A DNA stretch of 14,230 nucleotides from Bordetella parapertussis. GTDB taxonomy: Bacteria > Pseudomonadota > Gammaproteobacteria > Burkholderiales > Burkholderiaceae_C. A model generated the notes under the pieces. The model ran no database searches and had not been told where the DNA came from. It saw only the letters and a list, made by a program, of their open reading frames with translations. Positions 1-7,166 of this stretch are shown here, piece by piece. The DNA lies in NCBI GenBank assembly GCA_945875935.1, contig CAMCNE010000058.1, positions 1 to 14,230 on the forward strand. The letters are read 5' to 3'. A program made the translations under genes and the position numbers. Positions within the stretch are counted from its first letter, which is position 1; each line of letters starts with the position of its first letter.

Positions 1-39
1 AGAAGGGCGTTCCACTTTTTCCCCCACCTTGGAGAACCC

Positions 40-840
40 ATGAAGAAGATCAACCTCGTTGTCGCTGGCGTGCTGGCTGTTTCCGCCTCGCACCTGTTTG
101 CTCAAACCGCAGCGCCTGCGGTCGCACCCGCAGCAGACGCTGCGCCAGCCCCCACACCCGACTGGACCATCACCGGCAACGCCGGCCTGTTCAGCGACTA
201 CCGCTTCCGCGGCATTTCACAGACCGACAAGAAGCCGGCCTTCCAGGGCGGCTTCGACGTGGCCCACAGCTCGGGTTTTTACCTCGGCAACTGGAATTCC
301 AACATCGACAGCAGTTTCTTCGGTGGTGCCAACATCGAGATGGACTTCTACGGCGGCTTCAAGGGAGCGGTGGGTGATGTCGGCTACGACATCGGTGCGA
401 TCTATTACTACTACCCGGGCAGCGACCGCAACGGCACCGCAGAGATCAAGAACACCGAGGTCTACGTGGGTGCCAGCTACGGCCCCGTCAGCGCCAAGTT
501 CTATTACCCGATTTCCGACTTCTTCAGTGCCGAAGACCTGCTCGGCGGTGGTAACGCCGCGGGCTCCTATTACGTGGATTTGTCCGGTGCCTTTGATCTG
601 GGCAACGGTTTCGGTCTGAATGCCCATGTGGGCTACCAGGAAGCCAAGGGCGCCGCCAAGGGCCTTTACGCGGGTGAGTCCAGCGTGATCGACTGGAAGC
701 TGGGTGCCACCTACGCCCTCAGCAACGGCTTCGTGCTGGGCCTGGCCTACATCGACACCGACAACGACGAAATCCTTGGCGCCACCGGCAAGAAGATCAG
801 CAAGGCCACCGGCGTGCTGTCCCTGTCCAAGGCGTTCTGA
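40..840 (+). CDS. TorF-family putative outer-membrane porin (Gcw_chp type)
   Basis: A 266-residue protein that probably forms a small outer-membrane beta-barrel. Residues 1-21 are a clear Sec signal peptide (Lys-Lys start, hydrophobic core, cleavage after LFA). An Ala/Pro-rich stretch of about 20 residues follows, and then the barrel begins with WTITGNAGLFSDYRFRGISQ. That segment is typical of the conserved family TIGR02001/PF09694, called TorF-like porin. The rest is rich in aromatic and Gly residues in alternating beta-strand patterns. It ends in Phe (LSLSKAF), the usual recognition signal for the BAM machinery. GGAGA at 31-35 lies well placed before the ATG. It is the first gene of an apparent operon with glnK and amtB, so a role in letting ammonium or another small nitrogen compound through the outer membrane is likely but inferred. 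Any promoter lies upstream of the window. Confidence 0.88.
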   Translation: MKKINLVVAGVLAVSASHLFAQTAAPAVAPAADAAPAPTPDWTITGNAGLFSDYRFRGISQTDKKPAFQGGFDVAHSSGFYLGNWNSNIDSSFFGGANIEMDFYGGFKGAVGDVGYDIGAIYYYYPGSDRNGTAEIKNTEVYVGASYGPVSAKFYYPISDFFSAEDLLGGGNAAGSYYVDLSGAFDLGNGFGLNAHVGYQEAKGAAKGLYAGESSVIDWKLGATYALSNGFVLGLAYIDTDNDEILGATGKKISKATGVLSLSKAF

Positions 841-863
841 GCCCCCACCCCAAGGAGAACCCC

Positions 864-1202
864 ATGAAGATGGTGACTGCGATCGTCAAGCCGTTCAAGC
901 TTGACGAGGTTCGAGAGGCCCTCAGCGCCATTGGCGTTCAGGGCGTGACGGTGACCGAGGTCAAAGGCTTCGGTCGCCAAAAGGGCCATACCGAGCTGTA
1001 TCGCGGTGCGGAATATGTGGTCGATTTTTTGCCCAAGGTCAAGCTTGAGGCCGCCGTCGACGAGGCCATCGTCGATCAGGTGATCGAGGCCATAGAAAAC
1101 GCAGCCCGCACCGGAAAGATCGGTGATGGAAAGATCTTCGTGTCCTCGCTGGAGCAGGTTGTCCGCATCCGGACCGGCGAAACAGGCAAAGACGCGATCT
1201 GA
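864..1202 (+). CDS. glnK: P-II nitrogen regulatory protein GlnK
   Basis: A 112-residue protein, the normal length for P-II. It is a cytoplasmic trimer that reports nitrogen and energy state and plugs the AmtB channel when ammonium is plentiful. The start MKMVTAIVKPFKLDEVREAL is a standard P-II opening. The T-loop is intact (GFGRQKGHTELYRGAEY), with Tyr51 as the uridylylation site used by GlnD. The C-terminal part contains GKIFV and the RIRTGE segment, where the family binds ATP and 2-oxoglutarate. AAGGAGA at 852-858 is a strong ribosome binding site. It lies 23 bases after the porin gene and 25 bases before amtB. The glnK-amtB pair is one of the most conserved gene pairs in bacteria and supports GlnK over its paralogue GlnB, although sequence alone separates the two poorly. 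Confidence 0.96.
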   Translation: MKMVTAIVKPFKLDEVREALSAIGVQGVTVTEVKGFGRQKGHTELYRGAEYVVDFLPKVKLEAAVDEAIVDQVIEAIENAARTGKIGDGKIFVSSLEQVVRIRTGETGKDAI

Positions 1203-1211
1203 CGCCCCAAA

Positions 1212-1218
1212 AAGGAAG
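1212..1218 (+). promoter_or_regulatory. Ribosome binding site fixing the amtB start
   Basis: AAGGAAG lies 9 bases before the ATG at 1228. The reading frame is open back to 1123 inside glnK, but those extra codons encode no signal-like sequence. This site and the signal peptide that begins at 1228 decide the start. Confidence 0.75.
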
Positions 1219-1227
1219 CCCAACCAA

Positions 1228-2787
1228 ATGAAGAACTTCATTGCCACCCTGGCCCTCGGACTCGCCGTCCTGGGCTTTTCAAGCGCTGCCTTCGCGCAGG
1301 ATGTTGCCGCGGCCGCTTCGGCGCCTGCGGTGGCCGAAGCTGTGGTCGAGGCGGCCTCGGCCGTTGCGGCTCCAGCGCCGGTTGAAGCCGTGGCCGCCCC
1401 GGCGGCCGAGGCTGCAGCCGCTGCAACGGAAGCCGCACCGGCGGCCGCACCCGTGCCCAACAAGGGCGACACCTCCTGGATGATGGTGGCCACCGTGTTG
1501 GTGATCATGATGTCCATTCCCGGCCTGGCGCTGTTCTACGGCGGTCTGGTGCGCAGCAAGAACATGCTGTCGGTGCTGATGCAGGTGTTCGTCACCTTCT
1601 CGCTGATCATCGTGCTGTGGTTCACCTACGGCTACAGCCTGGCCTTCACCGAGGGCAACGCCTTCTTTGGGGGCATGGACCGGCTGATGATGAAAGGCGT
1701 GTGGGACAACGCTGCGGGCACCTTTGCCAATGCGGCCACCTTCAGCAAGGGCGTGTACATCCCCGAGATCGTGTTCGCGGTGTTTCAGGCTACCTTTGCG
1801 GGCATCACCTGCGCGCTGATCGTCGGTGCCTTCGCAGAACGGGTGAAGTTCTCTGCGGTGCTGCTGTTCATGGTGCTGTGGTTCACCTTCAGCTACCTGC
1901 CGATTGCCCACATGGTCTGGTTCTGGATGGGTCCTGACGCCTACGCCAGCAAGGACGTGGTCGATGCGATGACCGCCAAGGCCGGTTGGCTGTGGCAGAC
2001 GGGTGCGCTGGACTTCGCAGGCGGCACGGTGGTTCACATCAACGCGGCAGTCGCTGGTCTGGTCGGTGCCTACATGATCGGCAAGCGCGTGGGCTACGGC
2101 AAGGAAGCCATGACGCCGCATTCGCTGACGCTGACCATGGTCGGTGCAGCGCTGCTGTGGGTCGGCTGGTTTGGCTTCAACGCCGGCTCGGCCCTGGAGG
2201 CCAACGGCTTTGCCGCCCTGGCCTTCATCAACACCCTGTTGGCCACGGCCGCCGCGGTGCTGGCCTGGTGCATCGGTGAGGCGCTGATCAAGGGCAAGGC
2301 CTCGATGCTGGGCGCTGCGTCTGGCGCAGTGGCCGGCCTGGTGGCCATCACCCCGGCTTGCGGCAACGTTGGCATCGGCGGCGCTCTGGTCATCGGTCTG
2401 ATCGCCGGCTTTGCCTGCCTGTGGGGTGTCACCGGTCTGAAGAAGCTGCTCGGCGCAGACGACTCGCTCGACGTGTTCGGTGTGCACGGCGTGGGCGGTA
2501 TCGTGGGTGCCTTGCTGACCGGTGTGTTCAACGCCCCAAGCCTGGGCGGCCCTGGCTACGTGGCCGACTGGGTCACGGTGACCATGGTGACCGAGGCCGA
2601 CTACTCGATCGCTGCGCAGGTCTGGATTCAGGCCAAGGCGGTGCTCACGACCGTGGTCTGGTCGGGCGTGGTGTCGGTGGTGGCGTTCAAGATCGTCGAC
2701 CTGCTGATCGGTCTGCGGGTGCCTGAAGATGAAGAGCGCGAAGGCCTCGACATCACCTCGCACGGCGAAACGGCCTACCACCAGTAA
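1228..2787 (+). CDS. amtB: Ammonium transporter AmtB
   Basis: A 519-residue inner-membrane ammonium channel of the Amt/Rh family. Residues 1-23 form a signal peptide ending AFA. Residues 24-77 are an Ala/Val/Pro/Glu-rich low-complexity segment that should lie in the periplasm. Eleven membrane helices follow from about residue 82. Known functional residues are present by motif: the phenylalanine gate at Phe186 and Phe190 (E. coli F103 and F107), Asp262 (D160), the twin pore histidines His270 and His420 (H168 and H318), and Phe317 and Ser321 (F215 and S219) in WFGFNAGSA. The tail (GLRVPEDEEREGLDITSHGE) is the conserved cytoplasmic segment that contacts GlnK. The protein is longer than the E. 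coli one mainly because of the N-terminal linker. It is the last gene of the porin-glnK-amtB operon. NtrC/sigma-54 control is expected from the family, but the promoter is outside the window. Confidence 0.96.
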   Translation: MKNFIATLALGLAVLGFSSAAFAQDVAAAASAPAVAEAVVEAASAVAAPAPVEAVAAPAAEAAAAATEAAPAAAPVPNKGDTSWMMVATVLVIMMSIPGLALFYGGLVRSKNMLSVLMQVFVTFSLIIVLWFTYGYSLAFTEGNAFFGGMDRLMMKGVWDNAAGTFANAATFSKGVYIPEIVFAVFQATFAGITCALIVGAFAERVKFSAVLLFMVLWFTFSYLPIAHMVWFWMGPDAYASKDVVDAMTAKAGWLWQTGALDFAGGTVVHINAAVAGLVGAYMIGKRVGYGKEAMTPHSLTLTMVGAALLWVGWFGFNAGSALEANGFAALAFINTLLATAAAVLAWCIGEALIKGKASMLGAASGAVAGLVAITPACGNVGIGGALVIGLIAGFACLWGVTGLKKLLGADDSLDVFGVHGVGGIVGALLTGVFNAPSLGGPGYVADWVTVTMVTEADYSIAAQVWIQAKAVLTTVVWSGVVSVVAFKIVDLLIGLRVPEDEEREGLDITSHGETAYHQ

Positions 2788-2800
2788 GCACTTCCGGCGG

Positions 2801-2828
2801 TGTGGCGCCCCCTCAAAAGGGCGCCACA
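2801..2828 (+). terminator. First hairpin downstream of amtB (no T-tract)
   Basis: TGTGGCGCCC (2801-2810) pairs perfectly with GGGCGCCACA (2819-2828) around the 8-base loop CCTCAAAA. The 10-bp stem is very GC-rich, but no run of T follows it. It is more likely an mRNA 3'-end stabiliser, or a partner of the next hairpin, than a terminator alone. Confidence 0.6.
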
Positions 2829-2842
2829 ACCCTGCTGGACTG

Positions 2843-2872
2843 AGAGCCGCCGCGAGGCGGCTCTTTCATTTT
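2843..2872 (+). terminator. Rho-independent terminator of the porin-glnK-amtB operon
   Basis: AGAGCCGCC (2843-2851) pairs with GGCGGCTCT (2856-2864) around a GCGA tetraloop of the stable GNRA class. T-rich DNA (TTTCATTTT, to 2872) follows at once. Stem, short loop and T-tract together make a good intrinsic terminator, 56 bases after the amtB stop codon. It sits directly in front of the likely gshA promoter. Confidence 0.8.
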
Positions 2873-2880
2873 CGCGTGCC

Positions 2881-2886
2881 TAGAAT
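2881..2886 (+). promoter_or_regulatory. Candidate -10 element for gshA
   Basis: TAGAAT matches the sigma-70 -10 consensus at five of six positions, 32 bases before the gshA ATG and just after the amtB terminator. I see no good -35 hexamer at 16-18 bases upstream, so the assignment rests on position and the -10 only. Confidence 0.4.
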
Positions 2887-2918
2887 GGTCTGCTCCACTT
2901 GGCAATCGGGTTTTTCGC

Positions 2919-4214
2919 ATGGTTCCCCATCTCATCACCGCGCTGACCGGCCCGATCAACGAACTGGAGCAGCGCATCCTCGAGTCGCTGCCGGCCATCG
3001 AGCGCTGGTTTCGGCTCGAGTGGATGGAGCACACGCCACCGTTCTACACCTCGGTTGATTTGCGCAATGCGGGCTTCAAGCTCGCGCCGGTCGACACCAA
3101 CCTGTTCCCCGGCGGCTTCAACAACCTGACGCCCGAGATGCTGCCGCTGGCGGTGCAGGCGGCCATGGCGGCGATCGAGAAGATCTGCCCCGAAGCCAAG
3201 AACCTGCTGCTCATTCCCGAGAAGCACACCCGCAACATGTTCTATCTGGCCAACGTGGCGCGCCTGATGGAGATCTTTCACCGCGCCGGCATGAATGTGC
3301 GGCTCGGCACGCTCGACGACACGATCACCGCGCCCACGCCGCTCGAGCTGCCTGACGGGACGGTGATCACGCTGGAGCCGCTGGTGCGCAACCGCGGCCG
3401 ATTGGGGCTGAAGGACTTCGACCCCTGCACCATCTTGCTCAACAACGATCTGTCAGCCGGCATTCCGAAGGTGCTCGAAGGGCTGCACGAGCAGTACCTG
3501 CTGCCGCCGCTGCATGCCGGCTGGGTGGTGCGCCGCAAGACTCAGCATTTCGCCGCTTACGAAGAGGTGGCCAAGAAATTCGCCAAGCTGCTGGGCATGG
3601 ACCCCTGGCTCATCAACCCGCTGTTTGCCGGCTGCGGACAGGTCAGCTTCAGCGATGGCACGGGCGCCGAGAGGCTGATCCACGAAGCCGACACGCTGTT
3701 GGCGCGGGTGCGTCGCAAGTACAAGGAATACGGCATCAACGAAAAGCCGTTTCTCATCGTCAAGGCCGACGCGGGCACCTACGGCATGGGCATCATGACG
3801 GTGCGCGACCCGAAGGACCTGGGCGACTTGAACCGCCGCGCACGCAACAAGATGAGCGTGATCAAGGACGGCCAAGAGGTCACCGAGGTGATCCTGCAAG
3901 AAGGCGTGCCGACCTGCGAGCTCATCAACGGCGCATCGGCCGAGCCGGTGGTCTACATGATCGACCGCTACGTGGTGGGCGGTTTTTACCGCGCCAACGC
4001 CGAGCGCGGCATCGACGAGAACCTGAATTCGCCGGGAGCGAACTTCATGCCGCTGCGGTTTGCAGATTCCAATCCGCTGCCTCGGCCGGGTGCGGCGCCA
4101 GGTCAAAGCCCACCGAATCGCTTCTACATGTACGGCGTGATCGCGCGGTTGGCCATGGTGGCGGCGAGCTACGAACTCGAGGCGACCGACCCCGAGGCCT
4201 TGGCCAACGAATAA
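2919..4214 (+). CDS. gshA: Glutamate-cysteine ligase (proteobacterial gshA, TIGR02049-like)
   Basis: A 431-residue cytoplasmic enzyme that joins L-glutamate and L-cysteine using ATP, the first and committed step of glutathione synthesis. The sequence fits the gshA type found in betaproteobacteria and Acidithiobacillus (TIGR02049), not the E. coli GshA fold. Recognisable segments include VDTNLFPGGFNNL near residue 65, LLIPEKHTRN near 107, ADAGTYGMGIMTVRDPKDL near 285, and VYMIDRYVVGGFYRANAERG near 345 followed by ENLNSPGANFMPL. Length is as expected. The ATG at 2919 gives the usual start MVPHLITALTGPINELEQRI, although no strong Shine-Dalgarno precedes it. The gene order is gshA, kup, gshB on one strand, so both steps of glutathione synthesis are encoded within 4.3 kb. 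The individual binding residues of this family are not well enough known to me to list. Confidence 0.9.
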   Translation: MVPHLITALTGPINELEQRILESLPAIERWFRLEWMEHTPPFYTSVDLRNAGFKLAPVDTNLFPGGFNNLTPEMLPLAVQAAMAAIEKICPEAKNLLLIPEKHTRNMFYLANVARLMEIFHRAGMNVRLGTLDDTITAPTPLELPDGTVITLEPLVRNRGRLGLKDFDPCTILLNNDLSAGIPKVLEGLHEQYLLPPLHAGWVVRRKTQHFAAYEEVAKKFAKLLGMDPWLINPLFAGCGQVSFSDGTGAERLIHEADTLLARVRRKYKEYGINEKPFLIVKADAGTYGMGIMTVRDPKDLGDLNRRARNKMSVIKDGQEVTEVILQEGVPTCELINGASAEPVVYMIDRYVVGGFYRANAERGIDENLNSPGANFMPLRFADSNPLPRPGAAPGQSPPNRFYMYGVIARLAMVAASYELEATDPEALANE

Positions 4215-4228
4215 CCCTTATTGCGGTG

Positions 4229-4234
4229 CACAAT
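4229..4234 (+). promoter_or_regulatory. Weak candidate -10 element before kup
   Basis: CACAAT lies in the 69-base gap between gshA and kup, inside the string TTGCGGTGCACAAT (4221-4234). It would start a transcript about 40 bases before the TTG chosen for kup. No convincing -35 is visible. Read-through from gshA is an equally good explanation for kup expression. Confidence 0.22.
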
Positions 4235-4283
4235 CTCCCGGCTGGCGCTTGCGCGTCGACTCGGGTTTGATCCCGCTCTCACC

Positions 4284-6158
4284 TTGTCTTCCCCCCGCCC
4301 CGCTTCCAGCCTGGCCGCCTTGACGCTGGGCGCCATTGGTGTCGTCTATGGCGACATCGGCACCAGCCCGCTTTATGCGCTGAAGGAAGTCTTTGCTCAC
4401 GGCCACGTGCCGCTGACGCCCGAGAACATCTACGGCGTGCTGTCGCTGGTGTTCTGGACGCTCACGGTCATCGTCTCGCTCAAGTACGTGATGCTGATCC
4501 TGCGTGCTGACAACAACGGCGAAGGCGGGCTGATCGCGATGCTCGCGCTGGCCTCCGAGGCGGTGAAGGACCGCCCGGCGCTGCGCACCCGGCTGCTGCT
4601 GGTGGGCATTTTTGGTACCGCGATTTTTTTCGGCGACGGCGTCATCACCCCGGCCATCTCGGTGCTGTCGGCCGTGGAAGGCCTGGAGGTCGCCGCACCG
4701 TCGCTGCATCGCTTCGTGATTCCGTTGACGCTGGTGGTGTTGACGGCGCTGTTTCTTGTGCAGCGTTTTGGCACGGCGAGCGTGGGGAGGTTCTTCGGGC
4801 CGATCACCGCCTTGTGGTTTTTGGTGCTGGCCGCACTGGGCGTGTCGCACATCGTCCAGTACCCGCAGATCATGGCCGCGATCAACCCGCAGCACGCGGC
4901 GGCTTTCATCATCTCGCAGCCACTGGTGGCCTTCTTCGCTCTGGGCTCGGTGGTGTTGTGCGTGACGGGTGCAGAAGCGCTGTACGCCGACATGGGCCAC
5001 TTTGGCCGCAGGCCCATACGGTGGGCCTGGTTTTCGTTGGTGATGCCTGCGCTGGTGCTCAATTACTTCGGCCAGGGAGCCATGCTGCTGCAGCATCCCG
5101 AAAACATCGGCAACCCGTTTTTCGAAATGGCGCCGGTGTGGGCGCTGTACCCCTTGATCGGCCTGGCCACCTGCGCCACGGTGATCGCATCGCAGGCGCT
5201 CATCACCGCCGCGTTCTCGGTGACCAAGCAGGCCATCCAACTGGGCTACCTGCCGCGGCTGCGCATCACCCACACCTCGGTCAAGGAGACCGGGCAGGTC
5301 TATGTGCCGTTCGTCAACTGGAGCCTTTACGCCTGCATCGTGCTGGTGGTGGTGCTGTTCGGCTCGAGCGGCAAGCTCGCCAGCGCCTACGGCATCGCGG
5401 TGACCATCGACATGCTCATCACCACCGTCATGACCTTCTTCGTGATCCGTTATGCGTGGAAATTCAAGTGGGGCTGGAGCTTGGCCGCCACGGGCTTCTT
5501 CTTCATCGTTGATGCGATCTTTTTCGCTTCGAATGCGGTCAAGCTGTTCGACGGCGGCTGGTTCCCGGTGGTGCTGGGCATCGTGATGTTCACGCTCATG
5601 ATGACCTGGAAGGAAGGCCGTCGACTGATGCAAGAGCGCATGCGCGAAGACTCGGTCGAGCTCAAGGACTTTCTCGATGCGGTGTTTGTCAGCCCGCCCA
5701 CCCGCGTGGCCGGCACCGCGGTGTTTCTGGTGAGCGAGCAGGGCTACACGCCCAATGCGTTGCTGCACAACCTCAAGCACAACAAGGTGCTGCACGAGAC
5801 CAATTTGTTTGTCACGGTGAAGCACCATCAGGTGCCGTGGCTGGGTTTTGACAAGCGCTGCCAGATCGAGCCGCTGGGGCGCGACTGCTGGCAGGTCACG
5901 CTCAACTTCGGCTTCAAGAACGACCCCGACGTGCCCGAAGCGCTGGAATTGCTCAAGGGCCGCGGCGTGAAGCTCGAGCCCATGGACACCAGCTACTTCC
6001 TGTCGCGCGACATCGTCATCCCCACCTTGGGCAACGGCATGGCCATGTGGCGCGAGAAGCTGTTTGCCAGCATGCACCGCAACGCGGCTGCAGCGGCCGA
6101 CTTCCTGAACCTGCCGACCAACCGGGTGGTCGAGCTGGGCTCCAAGGTCGAGATCTGA
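4284..6158 (+). CDS. kup: Low-affinity potassium transporter Kup
   Basis: A 624-residue KUP/HAK/KT-family inner-membrane protein that imports K+ with H+. The hallmark GVVYGDIGTSPLYALKE spans residues 19-35, with Asp24 matching the essential Asp23 of E. coli Kup. FGDGVITPAISVLSAVEGLE follows at about residue 115 and contains the family's conserved Glu. About twelve membrane helices fill residues 12-450, and a cytoplasmic C-terminal domain of roughly 170 residues completes the usual length. No ATG or GTG is available before the first helix. TTG at 4284 gives MSSPRPASSLAALTLGAIG, which aligns with E. coli Kup to within one residue. An upstream TTG at 4221 would add 21 residues without family support. 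No clear Shine-Dalgarno is seen. The gene sits between gshA and gshB, 69 bases after the first and 45 before the second. Confidence 0.93.
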   Translation: MSSPRPASSLAALTLGAIGVVYGDIGTSPLYALKEVFAHGHVPLTPENIYGVLSLVFWTLTVIVSLKYVMLILRADNNGEGGLIAMLALASEAVKDRPALRTRLLLVGIFGTAIFFGDGVITPAISVLSAVEGLEVAAPSLHRFVIPLTLVVLTALFLVQRFGTASVGRFFGPITALWFLVLAALGVSHIVQYPQIMAAINPQHAAAFIISQPLVAFFALGSVVLCVTGAEALYADMGHFGRRPIRWAWFSLVMPALVLNYFGQGAMLLQHPENIGNPFFEMAPVWALYPLIGLATCATVIASQALITAAFSVTKQAIQLGYLPRLRITHTSVKETGQVYVPFVNWSLYACIVLVVVLFGSSGKLASAYGIAVTIDMLITTVMTFFVIRYAWKFKWGWSLAATGFFFIVDAIFFASNAVKLFDGGWFPVVLGIVMFTLMMTWKEGRRLMQERMREDSVELKDFLDAVFVSPPTRVAGTAVFLVSEQGYTPNALLHNLKHNKVLHETNLFVTVKHHQVPWLGFDKRCQIEPLGRDCWQVTLNFGFKNDPDVPEALELLKGRGVKLEPMDTSYFLSRDIVIPTLGNGMAMWREKLFASMHRNAAAAADFLNLPTNRVVELGSKVEI

Positions 6159-6203
6159 GGATGGCTGCGGGCGGCGCAACCAAGCTCTGAGGACTTCGCA
6201 GCC

Positions 6204-7166
6204 ATGAAACTGCTCATCGTCGCCGACGCGCTCGAAGGTTTCAACACCGCCAAGGACACCACCTTCGCGATGATGCGCGAGGCTTCGGCTCGCGGCTGCG
6301 AGTTGCTGGCGTGCCAGCCGCGCGACCTGATGTGGCAGCGCGGCGGCCGCGTCACCGGCTATGTGCGCGAGATCACGCTCACGCCCGGCGCCACGAGCTG
6401 GTTTGCCGCCCGCCAGCAGGCGCCCGACGAGATCCCGGTGGCGCTGGCCGATGTGGACGCGGTGCTCATGCGCAAGGACCCGCCCTTCGACAGCGAGTAT
6501 TTCTACGCCACCCACCTGCTTGAGCAGGCCGAGCGTGAAGGCGCGCGCGTGTTCAACCGCCCGGCTGCGCTGCGTGACCACCCCGAGAAGCTGGCCATCC
6601 TGGAGTTTCCCGAACTCATTGCGCCGACGCTGGTCACCCGCGATGCGGCCGACATCCGGCGCTTTCACGACGAGCACCGCGACATCATCTTGAAGCCGCT
6701 TGACGGCATGGGCGGTGCGGGCATCTTCCGTGTCGGCCCCGACGGGTTGAACCTGGGCAGCATCTCCGAGACGCTCAACCGCCATGGCGCGCAGACGGTG
6801 ATGGTGCAGCGCTATCTCAGCGAGATCACGCAGGGCGACAAGCGCATCTTGCTGATCGACGGCCAGCCGGTGCCGTTTGCGCTGGCGCGCATTCCACAAG
6901 GCAGCGAGATCCGCGGCAACCTGGCCGCCGGTGGCAAGGGCGTGGCCCAGCCGCTGAGCCCGCGAGACCGCGAGATCGCCGAGCGGCTCGGCCCCGCGCT
7001 GGCCGCGCGTGGTCTGCTGCTGGTGGGTCTGGACGTGATTGGCGAGTGCCTCACCGAAATCAATGTCACCAGCCCGACCGGCTTTCAAGAAATCGCCAAG
7101 CAGACCGGCTTGGATGTGGCCGCGCTGTTCATCGACGCGCTGCTGCGGCAACTTCGCCCGGCTTGA
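6204..7166 (+). CDS. gshB: Glutathione synthetase
   Basis: A 320-residue ATP-grasp enzyme that adds glycine to gamma-glutamylcysteine, the second step of glutathione synthesis; the E. coli enzyme is 316 residues. The N-terminal MKLLIVADALEGFNTAKDTT is the usual prokaryotic GshB start. DVDAVLMRKDPPFDSEY near residue 85 and HPEKLAILEFPE near 130 are family segments. The ATP-grasp core holds DIILKPLDGMGGAGIFRV near 155, GDKRILLIDGQPVPFALARI, then EIRGNLAAGGKG, and the metal-binding end LTEINVTSPTGFQEI near 290. GAGGA at 6188-6192 serves as ribosome binding site, 11 bases before the ATG. It is the last gene of the gshA-kup-gshB group. Its final 38 bases overlap, tail to tail, the end of the minus-strand pseudouridine synthase gene, leaving no room for a separate terminator. 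Confidence 0.96.
   Translation: MKLLIVADALEGFNTAKDTTFAMMREASARGCELLACQPRDLMWQRGGRVTGYVREITLTPGATSWFAARQQAPDEIPVALADVDAVLMRKDPPFDSEYFYATHLLEQAEREGARVFNRPAALRDHPEKLAILEFPELIAPTLVTRDAADIRRFHDEHRDIILKPLDGMGGAGIFRVGPDGLNLGSISETLNRHGAQTVMVQRYLSEITQGDKRILLIDGQPVPFALARIPQGSEIRGNLAAGGKGVAQPLSPRDREIAERLGPALAARGLLLVGLDVIGECLTEINVTSPTGFQEIAKQTGLDVAALFIDALLRQLRPA

Noticed and set aside
1..39. A sigma-54 promoter for the nitrogen operon
   Set aside because: The 39 bases before the porin gene show no GG-N10-GC pattern of the -24/-12 type at a plausible place. The promoter must lie further upstream.
1279..2829. A 516-codon open frame on the minus strand, opposite amtB
   Set aside because: Low-complexity His/Arg/Gly composition and full overlap with a clearly real ammonium transporter gene.
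4218..7151. A 977-codon open frame on the minus strand, opposite kup and gshB
   Set aside because: It is rich in His, Arg, Gln, Ala and Asp with no recognisable domain, as expected for the complement of GC-rich coding DNA. The plus strand holds two well-conserved genes over the same span.
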